DNA of 64,000 nt from Parundibacterium terreum (GTDB lineage Bacteria; Pseudomonadota; Gammaproteobacteria; Burkholderiales; Burkholderiaceae_D). Under the pieces are notes generated by a model that saw only the letters and a list, made by a program, of their open reading frames with translations, had not been told where the DNA came from and did no database searches. Positions 35,179-44,234 of this stretch are shown piece by piece. Both the position numbers and the translations under genes were made by a program. The stretch's first letter is position 1. The number at the start of each line of letters is the position of its first letter. The DNA is taken from positions 62,001-126,000 of the forward strand of contig NZ_BMED01000009.1 in NCBI RefSeq assembly GCF_014636315.1, in the 5' to 3' direction.

Positions 35179-35796
35179 ATGTTTGGCATTATCAATTACG
35201 GCACATTTGTTGCCACAGTTCTATTATTTTTGGCTATCCCCGGTCCTGGCTTGCTGGGGATCATCGCTGCCGCAGGGAAAGATGGCAGGCGCGCAGGCTT
35301 TGCCAGCACGCTGGGAGTGGTGGCAGGGGATTGGATACACATGTTGCTCGCCGGCATAGGCGTAGCTGCCTTGCTGCAGGCGAATCCGCTGGTATTCAAA
35401 GCGATACAGTATCTCGGCGCTGCTTACCTGGTGTATCTGGGCATAGGTCTGCTGCGTACAAAAATACAGGACCAGCCATCAACAGACGAGCAGCCTGTTG
35501 GAGGCCGGCATTTTCGCCGCCTGTTCGTCATTACCCTGATGAACCCCAAGGCAATAGTCTTTTACATGGCATTTTTCCCCTTGTTCATCAATCCTGAGCA
35601 GCATCACGGCGCATGGACATTGATGGCAATGGGCTTGACTGTCAGCAGCCTGACGATACTGTTTTGTTTTTCCGTCGTGTTGCTGGTGAATCTGATCACA
35701 GCCAGGCTGAAAAACAATGCACGGATTTCACGCCTCGCACACCGTATTGCGGGCGTCGCGTTGATAGGTTTCGGCATCAAACTGTCTGCTACCTGA
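35179..35796 (+). CDS. LysE/RhtB-family exporter
   Basis: A 205-residue inner-membrane protein with about six helices. The start FVATVLLFLAIPGPGLLGIIAAAGKDGRRAGFAS is the LysE/RhtB signature, and FVITLMNPKAIVFYMAFFPLFI the second one. These proteins export amino acids such as threonine or homoserine lactone. ATG at 35179 has GAGGAG upstream. It stands alone; a palindromic hairpin follows. Confidence 0.88.
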   Translation: MFGIINYGTFVATVLLFLAIPGPGLLGIIAAAGKDGRRAGFASTLGVVAGDWIHMLLAGIGVAALLQANPLVFKAIQYLGAAYLVYLGIGLLRTKIQDQPSTDEQPVGGRHFRRLFVITLMNPKAIVFYMAFFPLFINPEQHHGAWTLMAMGLTVSSLTILFCFSVVLLVNLITARLKNNARISRLAHRIAGVALIGFGIKLSAT

Positions 35797-35802
35797 AACC
35801 GC

Positions 35803-35827
35803 GTCCGGCCCGGGTACCGGGCCGGAC
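35803..35827. terminator. GC-rich palindrome after the LysE gene
   Basis: Two 11-base arms (GTCCGGCCCGG / CCGGGCCGGAC) around GTA, seven bases after the stop. No T run follows, so it may act as a factor-dependent terminator or stabiliser. Confidence 0.5.
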
Positions 35828-35924
35828 GATTCACATTAGCACTGAACAAGGCATCAAGCACTGCAGTCTCAGGTCGCAGTAATCGTAGTAATTTAGCGGC
35901 GAAAATCAAATAGTTAAAAAAAAC

Positions 35925-35934
35925 GGGAACTTTT
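35925..35934 (+). promoter_or_regulatory. ECF-type -35 element before the sigma factor gene
   Basis: GGGAACTTTT lies 39 bases before the sigma-factor ATG. A GGAAC core is the usual -35 element of ECF sigma factors, which often transcribe their own gene. A convincing -10 box (CGTC-like) is not clear. Confidence 0.35.
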
Positions 35935-35973
35935 CAAGCTTCCCAAGGGAATATCAGAAAAGACGCTGAGACT

Positions 35974-36594
35974 ATGTCCCTGACCAATCCACTTCACGAC
36001 AATAATTTGCTGAGGGAAATGAGAGCCGGCAACACCGCCGCCTTCCAGACCCTGTACCGGCAGCATCAGGCGCCGCTCTATCGCTACGCCTTGCTGAGGG
36101 CGGCATCGGCCGATGTGGCGGCGGACGTGGTGCAGGATGTGTTCATGGGGCTGTTGACGGATTCTTATCAGTTCGACCCTTTGCGCGGTAATTTACAAAG
36201 CTTCCTGTTCGGTGTGGCGCGCAATCTGATTTTGAAGCGGGAGGAGGCGCGCAGGCGTTTTGTCTCCACCAGCGCAGATGCCGAGAATGAGGACGAAGAC
36301 CAGGAGTGGGCGAGCGAGGACAGGATGGAAGAAGATGAACCCGCCCGGCAACTGTTCTCCAACCAGGTAGCGGAGCAGGTCAGGCAGGCGCTCGCGGCGC
36401 TGGCGCCGCACTACCGCGATGTTGTGGTGCTGTATGAAATGCACGATATGTCTTATGTCGATATTGCGCAGATTTGCCAGATTGATATAGGGACTGTGCG
36501 CTCCCGCCTGTCCCGTGCACGTGCTGCGTTGTTGAAAAAACTCGCCCATCTGGAGCCTGGCAACTCTGCAGTACGCGGTGGAACGGCTGGCTAG
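35974..36594 (+). CDS. ECF sigma factor
   Basis: A 206-residue sigma-70 family protein with region 2 (FQTLYRQHQAPLYRYALLRAASADVAADVVQDVFMGLLTD, read in parts) and region 4 (LAALAPHYRDVVVLYEMHDMSYVDIAQICQIDIGTVRSRLSRARAALLKKL), joined by an acidic linker (ENEDEDQEW and EDEPARQ). It lacks regions 1 and 3, as ECF factors do. The next gene, 47 bases away, encodes a probable membrane anti-sigma factor. Confidence 0.92.
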   Translation: MSLTNPLHDNNLLREMRAGNTAAFQTLYRQHQAPLYRYALLRAASADVAADVVQDVFMGLLTDSYQFDPLRGNLQSFLFGVARNLILKREEARRRFVSTSADAENEDEDQEWASEDRMEEDEPARQLFSNQVAEQVRQALAALAPHYRDVVVLYEMHDMSYVDIAQICQIDIGTVRSRLSRARAALLKKLAHLEPGNSAVRGGTAG

Positions 36595-36641
36595 AGGCTA
36601 GCCAGGTCATTGCAGAAGTAGCGCCAAAACTGGAAAAGATC

Positions 36642-37163
36642 ATGAATGACGATAAACCGGATAAACAAGCTGATGCGCTGGACGTGGGTTTCGACGCGCT
36701 CCGGCAGCAAATGCAGGAAATGCAAGCTCCCGCTGATCTCGAAGGCAGGCTGCTGGCCGCATTCAATACGGTGCAGGCACAGCGTGTTCCGTCCGTACCA
36801 AGCCCTCTGAGGGCCTGGTACCAGCGTTCACGGCACTGGATATCCAGCACGTGTGCGATTGCCGGCACTGCAGCGTTGGTGGTCACGATGATGATTTCGC
36901 CTGTGCGTACACCGATGGAGGCGACTTCCGCAGTCCGGCAGATGCTGAATGACGAGACTGGCACGCCGTTTATTGCGATTGCTTCGCTGGAGCGGATAGA
37001 GGGAGAGCCGGCACCGCGCCTGGTGGATGCAGACGTTCCCGGAAGCTGGCTGGCCTCGTTGGGTTTGCCGGTGGCGCCGGAGATGGCCGATGAGCCGGTA
37101 CATGCGCAAATGTTGCTGAGCGAATCCGGCCAGCCGCTGGCGATGCGCCTTGCACCACATTGA
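36642..37163 (+). CDS. Probable membrane anti-sigma factor
   Basis: A 173-residue protein with an N-terminal helical part (DVGFDALRQQMQEMQAPADLEGRLLAAFNTVQ), one membrane helix (STCAIAGTAALVVTMMI) near residues 65-85 and a small outer domain with SWLASLGLPVAPEMADEPVHAQMLLSESGQPLAMRL. This layout, directly behind an ECF gene, is that of an anti-sigma factor holding the sigma factor at the membrane. No zinc-binding HxxxCxxC motif is present, so it is not a ZAS-type protein. The family is not one I can name. Confidence 0.7.
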   Translation: MNDDKPDKQADALDVGFDALRQQMQEMQAPADLEGRLLAAFNTVQAQRVPSVPSPLRAWYQRSRHWISSTCAIAGTAALVVTMMISPVRTPMEATSAVRQMLNDETGTPFIAIASLERIEGEPAPRLVDADVPGSWLASLGLPVAPEMADEPVHAQMLLSESGQPLAMRLAPH

Positions 37164-37194
37164 ATTTTATTTTTTTGACTACTGAAGGAAAGAC

Positions 37195-38481
37195 ATGCAA
37201 AAACCAGTCAGCCTACTTGCCCTGCTGATCACCTCGGCTTTTGGCACATTTGGCGCTTTTGGCTTTACTCAGGCCAGCGCTGCAGACGGCGCAGCTAATG
37301 GCGCTAACGGAGCCAATGGAGTCTTGGAACTGCGCAAGGGAACTTTTACTGTTGTTACTAATGAAGTTTCGACGGCGAGTGCGCCGGGAATAATGGACCG
37401 CAGGCTGGAGGTCCGGAGCTTTGATGCTGCGCCGATACAACTGGCGGCGCTGGCAGACGTGCCTAGTCCTACGCAGATAGAAACCATCGTTTCTACCGCA
37501 ATGTCGGAGGCGCTGTCGAGCGCGCCCTTACTGCCCGGCGGCAAGGTAGTGAAAAACGCACCTTACAGCACCGAAGTCGTTTCCGAAAGAATCCAGACGC
37601 TGGCCGATGGAAACCAGATCGGCAGCAAGACCAGCACAATGTCTTATCGCGACGCACAGGGGCGCACACGGCAGGAAATCCGCGACGGCAAGGGTGAAGT
37701 ACGACAGGTCATTATCAATGACGCGGTGGAGGGTACGCGCTACATGCTCAACCCGTCCAGCAAGACAGCCTTCAAAATATCCGTGGATAAGGATTTCGCG
37801 CGCCGGATAGAGGAGGCCAAGGCCAAGGCAGAAGTGGCGAGAGCCAAGGCGGAGATAGCGAGAAAAGAGGGAAAACTGGCGGCTGCCCAGAGCGAAGGAG
37901 GCGGACAGGAAATTATCGTCAAGCGTAGTGAAAAGAGCAGCGATACCGGCAAGGATGCGGCCAAGGGGCCGGATGGCAAGGATGTGCGGGAAGAGGTGAG
38001 GGTGAAAGTTATCCGTCTGAACGCAGATAAGGAAGAAAAACTGGCAGCTAATTTATCTTCCCTGAACACCATGGGCGCCAGCCTCGGCGAAATGGTGCGC
38101 ATGGGGCCGATATACAACGCCTTCGGTGATGCCGGCATGTCTTCGAAATCGACAAAAAAAGATCTCGGCAGCAAGGACTTTGACGGCATCAAGGCGGAGG
38201 GGAAAATGAGCTCCTATTCCATCCCAGCCGGGCAGATCGGTAACAAGAACCCGATCACTGTGTCAACTGAAACCTGGTACTCGCCTGAACTGCAGGTCAC
38301 CGTGTATTCCAAGCACAGCGATCCACGCACGGGCGACCTGATTTATCGCCTGGCAAATCTGAAGCGCGGCGAGCCGAGTAGCGCACTATTTACGGTTCCT
38401 GATAGCTACAGCATCAAGGAATCGCCGGCACAGATACACATCAACGAAAAGCGGGTTGAAATAAATTCCGGTAAAAAATAA
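37195..38481 (+). CDS. Secreted protein of unknown function in the ECF operon
   Basis: A 428-residue protein with signal peptide (LLALLITSAFGTFGAFGFTQASA). The mature part has a segment STMSYRDAQGRTRQEIRDGKGEVRQVIINDAVEGTRYMLNP (read in parts), resembling short exported proteins near ECF factors, a charged coiled region (EEAKAKAEVARAKAEIARKEG), and a C-terminal beta-rich region with ITVSTETWYSPELQVTVYSKHSDPRTGD. AAGGAAAG precedes the ATG, 31 bases after the anti-sigma gene. It may be the effector or the sensor of the ECF switch. No enzymatic motif seen. Confidence 0.65.
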   Translation: MQKPVSLLALLITSAFGTFGAFGFTQASAADGAANGANGANGVLELRKGTFTVVTNEVSTASAPGIMDRRLEVRSFDAAPIQLAALADVPSPTQIETIVSTAMSEALSSAPLLPGGKVVKNAPYSTEVVSERIQTLADGNQIGSKTSTMSYRDAQGRTRQEIRDGKGEVRQVIINDAVEGTRYMLNPSSKTAFKISVDKDFARRIEEAKAKAEVARAKAEIARKEGKLAAAQSEGGGQEIIVKRSEKSSDTGKDAAKGPDGKDVREEVRVKVIRLNADKEEKLAANLSSLNTMGASLGEMVRMGPIYNAFGDAGMSSKSTKKDLGSKDFDGIKAEGKMSSYSIPAGQIGNKNPITVSTETWYSPELQVTVYSKHSDPRTGDLIYRLANLKRGEPSSALFTVPDSYSIKESPAQIHINEKRVEINSGKK

Positions 38482-38837
38482 GTTTCAGGCAGGATGTGCC
38501 GACAGTAAGCATTCATGAGTAGTGACCGCAGGGCCTGGCCTGCAGTCGCAACTCATGCGGGGCCGGTATATCCTGCGTTTTCATCTGTAGCATTCCGTTC
38601 GTTTCATCTCCAAGATTCTTCCTCTGCAAGCCGGCCAAGAGTCTGCAATACCCATAGCTGCACGGGCTCCCAAGTCATTCCTCTGCTTTTCCCTACCCCC
38701 GCATTTTTCTCTCCATCCCTCTCTGCATCGTCTATCGTTTTTCATTTCTGCCAAAATTTGCTTTACCTATAAATATTTTAGGTTTAAAGTATATTTTGGT
38801 CTGATTGTGATGTTTTGGCAACTTGATCGGAGAAAAA
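38482..38837 (+). promoter_or_regulatory. Leader and promoter region of the anthranilate-CoA operon
   Basis: About 356 bases without a gene. 38650-38760 is strikingly pyrimidine-rich on the plus strand. At 38771-38796 AAATAT and ATATTT flank an AT-rich core, an imperfect palindrome suited to a MarR-type repressor such as the one encoded inside the operon. GGAG at 38829-38832 is the ribosome binding site of abmG. Confidence 0.4.
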
Positions 38838-40478
38838 ATGCCCCCACTGCTTGATACCGGTAGTGCTCATCTGGATACCTTTGCAGCCGACCATCTGCCG
38901 CCGCCGGAGCTATGGCCGGAGATGATTTTTCCGGTGCCCGAGCTGCAATATCCGGAAAGGCTCAACTGCGCAACTGAACTGCTGGAACAAAATGCGGAGC
39001 TGCATGGCGACAAGCCTGCGATAGTCACTTATCAGGAGACTTGGACCTATGCCTTTTTGCTGGAGCAGGTGAATCGCATCGCTCATGTGCTGAAAGAAGA
39101 GATGGGTCTGGTGCCCGGGAATCGCGTGCTACTGCGCGGAGCGAACAATCCCATTATGGCGGCCTGTACGCTGGCGGTTTTCAAGGCGGGCTGCATCGTC
39201 GTACCCACCATGCCTTTGCTGCGCGCGAAAGAGCTCACGACGATTATCGATAAAGCGCAGGTGAGCGCAGCGCTGTGTTCGTCTGCGCTCAAGGATGAAA
39301 TGCAGGTGGCCGCTGCCAGCTGTAGCGTGCTGAAGCAGCTAGTCTACTTCCACTCAGCGCCCGAAGATACTGCGGGGCTGGAAGCAATGATGAAGAGCCA
39401 GCCGGCACATTTTGAGGCAGTGGATACTGCCGCCGAAGATGTCTGCCTGATCAGCTTCACTTCAGGCACTACCGGCATTCCCAAGGGGACGATGCACTTT
39501 CACCGCGATGTGCTGGCAATCTGCGATTGTTTTCCTTGTTCCGTACTGCATTCGGAAAGCAGCGATATCTTTATTGGAACGCCGCCGCTGGCGTTTACCT
39601 TTGGCCTGGGAGGATTGCTGCTGTTTCCTTTGAGAGTCGGCGCCACGACGGTGTTGCTGGAAAAATTGAACCCGGAAAGCCTGTTGAAGGCGATCTCCGA
39701 GTTTCGTGCCAGCGTCTGTTTCACTGCCCCTACCTTTTACCGGCAAATGACATCGCTGGCCGGAAGTTTTGATCTGTCCAGCCTGAAAAAGGCAGTGTCG
39801 GCCGGCGAAGTCCTGCCCGCGTCTACCCGGCTGGCATGGCAACAGGCCACCGGCCTCATCATGATAGACGGCATAGGCGCCACCGAAATGCTGCACATCT
39901 TTATCTCCGCGTCCGGCGACGAGGCCAGGGCAGGGGCAACCGGCAAGGTGGTGCCCGGTTATCAGGCCTGCATTCTGGACGAGCAGGGGAAGCAGCTCCC
40001 AGCTGGCGCCATTGGGCGCCTAGCGGTAAAAGGTCCGACCGGTTGCCGTTACCTCGCAGATGCCCGCCAAAAGAACTATATCCAGGACGGATGGAATTTG
40101 ACCGGTGACGCGTATGAAATGGACGTGGATGGCTACTTCTATTACCGGGCGCGCACCGATGACATGATAGTGTCGGCCGGCTATAACATTGCGGGTCCGG
40201 AGGTGGAAGAAGTGTTGCTGACACACGCGGCGGTTGCCGAATGTGGGGTGGTGGGCTGGCCGGATGAAGAACGCGGACAGATCGTCAAGGCCTTCGTCGT
40301 ATTGAAGCCTGCGGTGCAGGCTTCGGATGAACTGGTCAAGGAGTTGCAGTGCCTGGTCAAGGAGAGCATTGCGCCATATAAGTATCCCCGCGCCGTGGTA
40401 TTCCAGGCTTCATTGCCGCGCACAGAAACCGGGAAGTTACAGCGCTACAAGCTGCGCGAGCCGGATAGCGGAAAGTAG
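38838..40478 (+). CDS. abmG: 2-aminobenzoate (anthranilate)-CoA ligase
   Basis: A 546-residue adenylate-forming enzyme. The AMP-binding loop is SFTSGTTGIPKGTMHFH; later motifs are GIGATEMLHIF, LTGDAYEMDVDGYFYYRARTDDMIVSAGYNI and the catalytic lysine in LPRTETGKLQR. The N-terminal LPPPELWPEMIF and the overall pattern resemble the benzoate/2-aminobenzoate-CoA ligase group. It activates anthranilate with ATP and CoA. The ATG at 38838 follows GGAGAAAAA. The next gene, six bases on, encodes the enzyme that uses its product, which is the strongest evidence for the substrate. Confidence 0.87.
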   Translation: MPPLLDTGSAHLDTFAADHLPPPELWPEMIFPVPELQYPERLNCATELLEQNAELHGDKPAIVTYQETWTYAFLLEQVNRIAHVLKEEMGLVPGNRVLLRGANNPIMAACTLAVFKAGCIVVPTMPLLRAKELTTIIDKAQVSAALCSSALKDEMQVAAASCSVLKQLVYFHSAPEDTAGLEAMMKSQPAHFEAVDTAAEDVCLISFTSGTTGIPKGTMHFHRDVLAICDCFPCSVLHSESSDIFIGTPPLAFTFGLGGLLLFPLRVGATTVLLEKLNPESLLKAISEFRASVCFTAPTFYRQMTSLAGSFDLSSLKKAVSAGEVLPASTRLAWQQATGLIMIDGIGATEMLHIFISASGDEARAGATGKVVPGYQACILDEQGKQLPAGAIGRLAVKGPTGCRYLADARQKNYIQDGWNLTGDAYEMDVDGYFYYRARTDDMIVSAGYNIAGPEVEEVLLTHAAVAECGVVGWPDEERGQIVKAFVVLKPAVQASDELVKELQCLVKESIAPYKYPRAVVFQASLPRTETGKLQRYKLREPDSGK

Positions 40479-40483
40479 AGAAC

Positions 40484-42895
40484 ATGAAAATAATTTGTAT
40501 AGGCGGCGGCCCCGCCGGTTTGTATTTTGGCTTGCTGATGAAAAAGCAGGATCCGGCACATGAAATCACGATCATAGAACGGAATAAGCCCTACGATACT
40601 TTCGGCTGGGGCGTTGTCTTTTCCGACCAGACCCTGGGCAATCTGGTGAATGCAGACGATGAGACAGCGCGCTCCATCTTGCAGTCCTTCAATCATTGGG
40701 ATGACATCGATACCCATTTCAAAGGGCAGGTGGTGACTTCCGGTGGCCACGGTTTTTGCGGCATAGGCCGCAAACGTCTGCTGAACATCCTGCAGCAGCG
40801 CTGCGAGGAACTTGGCGTTCGCCTTGTATTTGAGACCGATGCCAATGACGACCAGGCCCTGGCCCGCGAATATGATGCCGACTTGGTGATCGCCTGCGAC
40901 GGTTTGAACAGCCGCGTGCGCAGCCGCTACCAGAGCACCTATGCGCCGGATGTGGATACCCGCAAATGCCGTTTTGTCTGGCTGGGTACCCGCAAGCTGT
41001 TCCCAGCGTTTACTTTTGCCTTTGAAGAAACTGAATTCGGCTGGTTCCAGGCCCATGCCTACCAATATGACGGCGATACCGCCACCTTCATCGTCGAAAC
41101 ACCTGAAGAAGTATGGCTGAAGGCCGGCATAGACAAAATGGACCAGGAGCAGGCGATCGCCTTCTGCGAAAAAATATTTGCCAAATACCTGGATGGAAAT
41201 GCATTGATGAGCAATGCCACGCATTTGCGGGGGGCTGCAAACTGGATCAAGTTTCCCCGCATAATATGCAAAAACTGGGTGCATTGGAATACGCTGGATG
41301 GCAGGCAAGTACCGGTAGTGTTGATGGGGGATGCTGCTCACACCGCGCATTTCTCTATAGGCTCCGGCACCAAGCTGGCGCTGGAGGACGCCATAGAACT
41401 GGCCAACTGCTTCAAGCGGTTTGGTGGAAGCGGTCAGCCATATATATCGAATATGCCAGCAGTGCTGGAGGCTTATCAGCGCTCACGCTCGGTCGAGGTT
41501 CTCAAGATACAGAGCGCTGCGCGCAATTCCATGGAATGGTTTGAAAACGTAACACGCTATACCGCACTGGAAGCGCCGCAGTTCGCCTACTCGATGCTGA
41601 CCCGCAGTCAGCGCCTGTCGCACGAAAACCTGCGCGTCAGGGATGCGTCTTACGTGCGCAGTTTTGAGCGGTGGATTACCGAACGCGCTTACCGGCAGGC
41701 GGGTGTCGAGTTGCCACCGGGCGATGCCGCGATTCCTCCCATGCTGACGCCCTACAAACTCCGCAATGTAGTGCTGAAAAACCGCATTGTGGTTTCGCCT
41801 ATGGCGCAATATTCTGCACAAGACGGCGTCGCCGGCGACTATCATCTGGTGCATCTGGGCAGCCGCGCGATGGGCGGCGCAGCCATGGTATTTGCCGAGA
41901 TGACCTGCGTTTCTGCCGATGCACGGATCACGCCGGCTTGTCCCGGCCTGTATTCACCCGAGCATACGCAGGCATGGAAGCGCATCGTGGATTTTGTGCA
42001 TGCCAATACCGATGCCAAGATAGCGGTACAACTCGGCCATGCGGGTGCCAAGGGATCAACCCGCAGCGCGTGGGATGGCATAGACCAGCCCTTGGAAAGC
42101 GGCAACTGGCCGCTGGTTTCGGCGTCGGAGCAGCAATATCTTAAAGGTGTGTCGCAAGTAGCGCGTGCGGCCACATTGGCCGACATGAACCGGATTACCG
42201 CAGACTTTGTGCGGGCGACGCTGGAAGCGGCCAAGGCCGGGTTCGATTGGCTGGAATTGCATTGCGCGCATGGCTACCTGTTGTCCAGCTTTATTTCGCC
42301 GCTGACCAATCACAGGAATGACGAGTTTGGCGGTTCCCTGGAAAATCGCTGCCGCTTTCCCTTGCGTATTTTTAATGCAATACGGGCGGTCTGGCCAAAT
42401 GACAAGCCCATCAGCGTGCGTATCTCCGCACATGACTGGGTTGAGGGCGGCATTATACCGGACGACGCGGTAGAGATCGCCCGTCTGTTCGAGCAGGCAG
42501 GCGCGGACATGATCGATTGTTCATCCGGCCAGGTCAGCAAGCAAGAGAAGCCGGTCTTTGGCCGTATGTTCCAGACTCCGTTTTCAGACCGCATCCGCAA
42601 TGAAGCGAAAATACCGACGATAGCGGTCGGTTCCATCTACGAGGCTGACCACGCCAATAGCATCATTGCGGCCGGCCGCGCCGATCTGTGCGCGATTGCC
42701 AGGCCGCATCTGGCGAATCCTGCTTGGACCTTGAATGAGGCAGCCAAGTTGGGTTACGACGACATGCCATGGCCCAAGCAGTATGTTGCCGGCAAAGCAC
42801 AACTGGAACGCAACCTTGAACGTGAGCGGCAACTGGCGGCTGCCAACGGCGGGCTGACGCCGCAGCAGATTGCAGCAAAACTATTGGAAGGCTGA
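40484..42895 (+). CDS. abmA: 2-aminobenzoyl-CoA monooxygenase/reductase
   Basis: An 803-residue fusion. Residues 1-400 form an FAD monooxygenase like salicylyl-CoA 5-hydroxylase (IICIGGGPAGLYFGLLMK at the start, GDAAHTAHFSIGSGTKLALEDA near 285). Residues 420-800 form an Old Yellow Enzyme domain (LTPYKLRNVVLKNRIVVSPMAQYSA, VQLGHAGAKGS, FDWLELHCAHGYLLSSFISP). The enzyme hydroxylates and then reduces the ring of 2-aminobenzoyl-CoA to a non-aromatic cyclohexenone CoA ester, bypassing ring-cleaving dioxygenases. Length and domain order equal the known enzyme. It follows abmG by six bases. Confidence 0.93.
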   Translation: MKIICIGGGPAGLYFGLLMKKQDPAHEITIIERNKPYDTFGWGVVFSDQTLGNLVNADDETARSILQSFNHWDDIDTHFKGQVVTSGGHGFCGIGRKRLLNILQQRCEELGVRLVFETDANDDQALAREYDADLVIACDGLNSRVRSRYQSTYAPDVDTRKCRFVWLGTRKLFPAFTFAFEETEFGWFQAHAYQYDGDTATFIVETPEEVWLKAGIDKMDQEQAIAFCEKIFAKYLDGNALMSNATHLRGAANWIKFPRIICKNWVHWNTLDGRQVPVVLMGDAAHTAHFSIGSGTKLALEDAIELANCFKRFGGSGQPYISNMPAVLEAYQRSRSVEVLKIQSAARNSMEWFENVTRYTALEAPQFAYSMLTRSQRLSHENLRVRDASYVRSFERWITERAYRQAGVELPPGDAAIPPMLTPYKLRNVVLKNRIVVSPMAQYSAQDGVAGDYHLVHLGSRAMGGAAMVFAEMTCVSADARITPACPGLYSPEHTQAWKRIVDFVHANTDAKIAVQLGHAGAKGSTRSAWDGIDQPLESGNWPLVSASEQQYLKGVSQVARAATLADMNRITADFVRATLEAAKAGFDWLELHCAHGYLLSSFISPLTNHRNDEFGGSLENRCRFPLRIFNAIRAVWPNDKPISVRISAHDWVEGGIIPDDAVEIARLFEQAGADMIDCSSGQVSKQEKPVFGRMFQTPFSDRIRNEAKIPTIAVGSIYEADHANSIIAAGRADLCAIARPHLANPAWTLNEAAKLGYDDMPWPKQYVAGKAQLERNLERERQLAAANGGLTPQQIAAKLLEG

Positions 42896-42896
42896 G

Positions 42897-43682
42897 ATGG
42901 CTGAGAACATGAAGAACCTGCATGGCAAGCATGCGCTGGTCACTGGCGGAGGTCGTGGAATAGGCGAGGCTATCGCCGCCGGCTTGCTGTTGCAGGGCGC
43001 CAGGGTAACGATTGCTGGACGCGATGAAGCCCATTTGCAAAATGCAGTCAGGCGTTTGCTACAGATGGGGGAGGTGAACTACGTAACGCTGGACGTCACC
43101 GACGAAGGTTCTGTGCAGCAGGCTTTTGAGCAGGCAAGCAAGCGGCTCGGGCGCATCGATATTCTGGTCAACAATGCGGGACAGGCCCAGTCGGCGCCTT
43201 TCCATAAGACGGATGCTCAACTATGGCAGCATATGCTGGCCGTCAACCTGACTGGCACCTTTCATTGTACCCAACAGGTATTGCCTGCAATGCTGAAGGC
43301 GGGCTGGGGGCGTATTGTGAATATATCCAGCACCGCGGGCCTCAGCGGCTATGCCTATGTCGCCGCTTACTGCGCGGCCAAGCACGGTGTGATCGGCCTG
43401 ACGCGCTCGCTGGCGCTGGAGGTTGCGACCAAAGGGGTGACGGTCAATGCTGTTTGTCCTGGTTATACCGAAACCGATATCGTGCGCGAGGCGATCGCCA
43501 ATATTGTCAGCAAGACGGGCCGCAGCGAGGAGCAGGCGCTTGCGGAATTATCGGCCAATAACCCGCAGAAGCGCCTGGTGCAACCGGTTGAAGTGGCTGA
43601 TGCGGTGGTCTGGCTATGCATGCCGGGGGCATCCGCGATGAATGGCCAGTCTGTAGCCGTGGCCGGCGGCGAAGTGATGTGA
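42897..43682 (+). CDS. SDR dehydrogenase of the anthranilate-CoA pathway
   Basis: A 261-residue classical short-chain dehydrogenase: VTGGGRGIGEAIAAG cofactor loop, NNAGQAQSAPFHK, NISSTAGLSGYAYVAAYCAAKHGVIGLTRSLALE (catalytic Ser-Tyr-Lys, read in parts), and SVAVAGGEVM at the end. The start lies one base after the abmA stop. It probably interconverts a hydroxy and an oxo group on the cyclohexene or opened-chain CoA intermediate. The exact step is not established. Confidence 0.85.
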   Translation: MAENMKNLHGKHALVTGGGRGIGEAIAAGLLLQGARVTIAGRDEAHLQNAVRRLLQMGEVNYVTLDVTDEGSVQQAFEQASKRLGRIDILVNNAGQAQSAPFHKTDAQLWQHMLAVNLTGTFHCTQQVLPAMLKAGWGRIVNISSTAGLSGYAYVAAYCAAKHGVIGLTRSLALEVATKGVTVNAVCPGYTETDIVREAIANIVSKTGRSEEQALAELSANNPQKRLVQPVEVADAVVWLCMPGASAMNGQSVAVAGGEVM

Positions 43683-43695
43683 ACGGAGCAAAAAA

Positions 43696-44229
43696 ATGAA
43701 AAATGCTTCCATGCAAAAAGATGCTGAAATTCCCGGTGATACAGAGCCGGTGTATGACCTTGAAAGCAGGATGACCAAGGACCATCACCAGTCCTTGAAG
43801 CTGTGGCTGCGCATGCTGTCCTGTACTGTGCTGATAGAAAACCAGATACGTGGCCGCTTGCGCACCGAGTTCGGCGTTACGCTGCCGCGTTTTGATTTGA
43901 TGGCGCAACTGGAAAGGCATCCGGATGGACTGCGCATGGGGGAGCTGTCCAAGCGGATGATGGTAACTGGCGGCAATGTGACCGGCATTACTGACCAGCT
44001 GGAGCATGAAAAGTTGGTGGTGCGCGTTGCCGATGCCAAGGACAGGCGCGCCTACAGCGTCAAACTGACAGCTGCGGGCCGTAAGGCTTTCAAGCGCATG
44101 GCGGCAGTCCACGAAGAGTGGATAGCGGAAATGTTTTCAGCGCTGCAGGCAGGCCAGAAGGGCGAACTGTTCGAGCTGCTGTCACAGGTAAAAAATCATG
44201 TGAGTGAAGTACATATTACAGAGGAATAA
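43696..44229 (+). CDS. MarR-family regulator inside the operon
   Basis: A 177-residue winged helix-turn-helix protein. FGVTLPRFDLMAQLERHPDGLRMGELSKRMMVTGGNVTGITDQLEHEKLVVRVADAKDRRAYSVKLTAAGRKAF (read in parts) is the MarR DNA-binding core with the DxRxxxxxLT wing. It likely represses the operon and is released by a CoA intermediate such as 2-aminobenzoyl-CoA, as other MarR regulators of aromatic-CoA pathways are; this is analogy. GGAGCAAAAAA precedes the ATG. Confidence 0.88.
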   Translation: MKNASMQKDAEIPGDTEPVYDLESRMTKDHHQSLKLWLRMLSCTVLIENQIRGRLRTEFGVTLPRFDLMAQLERHPDGLRMGELSKRMMVTGGNVTGITDQLEHEKLVVRVADAKDRRAYSVKLTAAGRKAFKRMAAVHEEWIAEMFSALQAGQKGELFELLSQVKNHVSEVHITEE

Positions 44230-44234
44230 AGACG

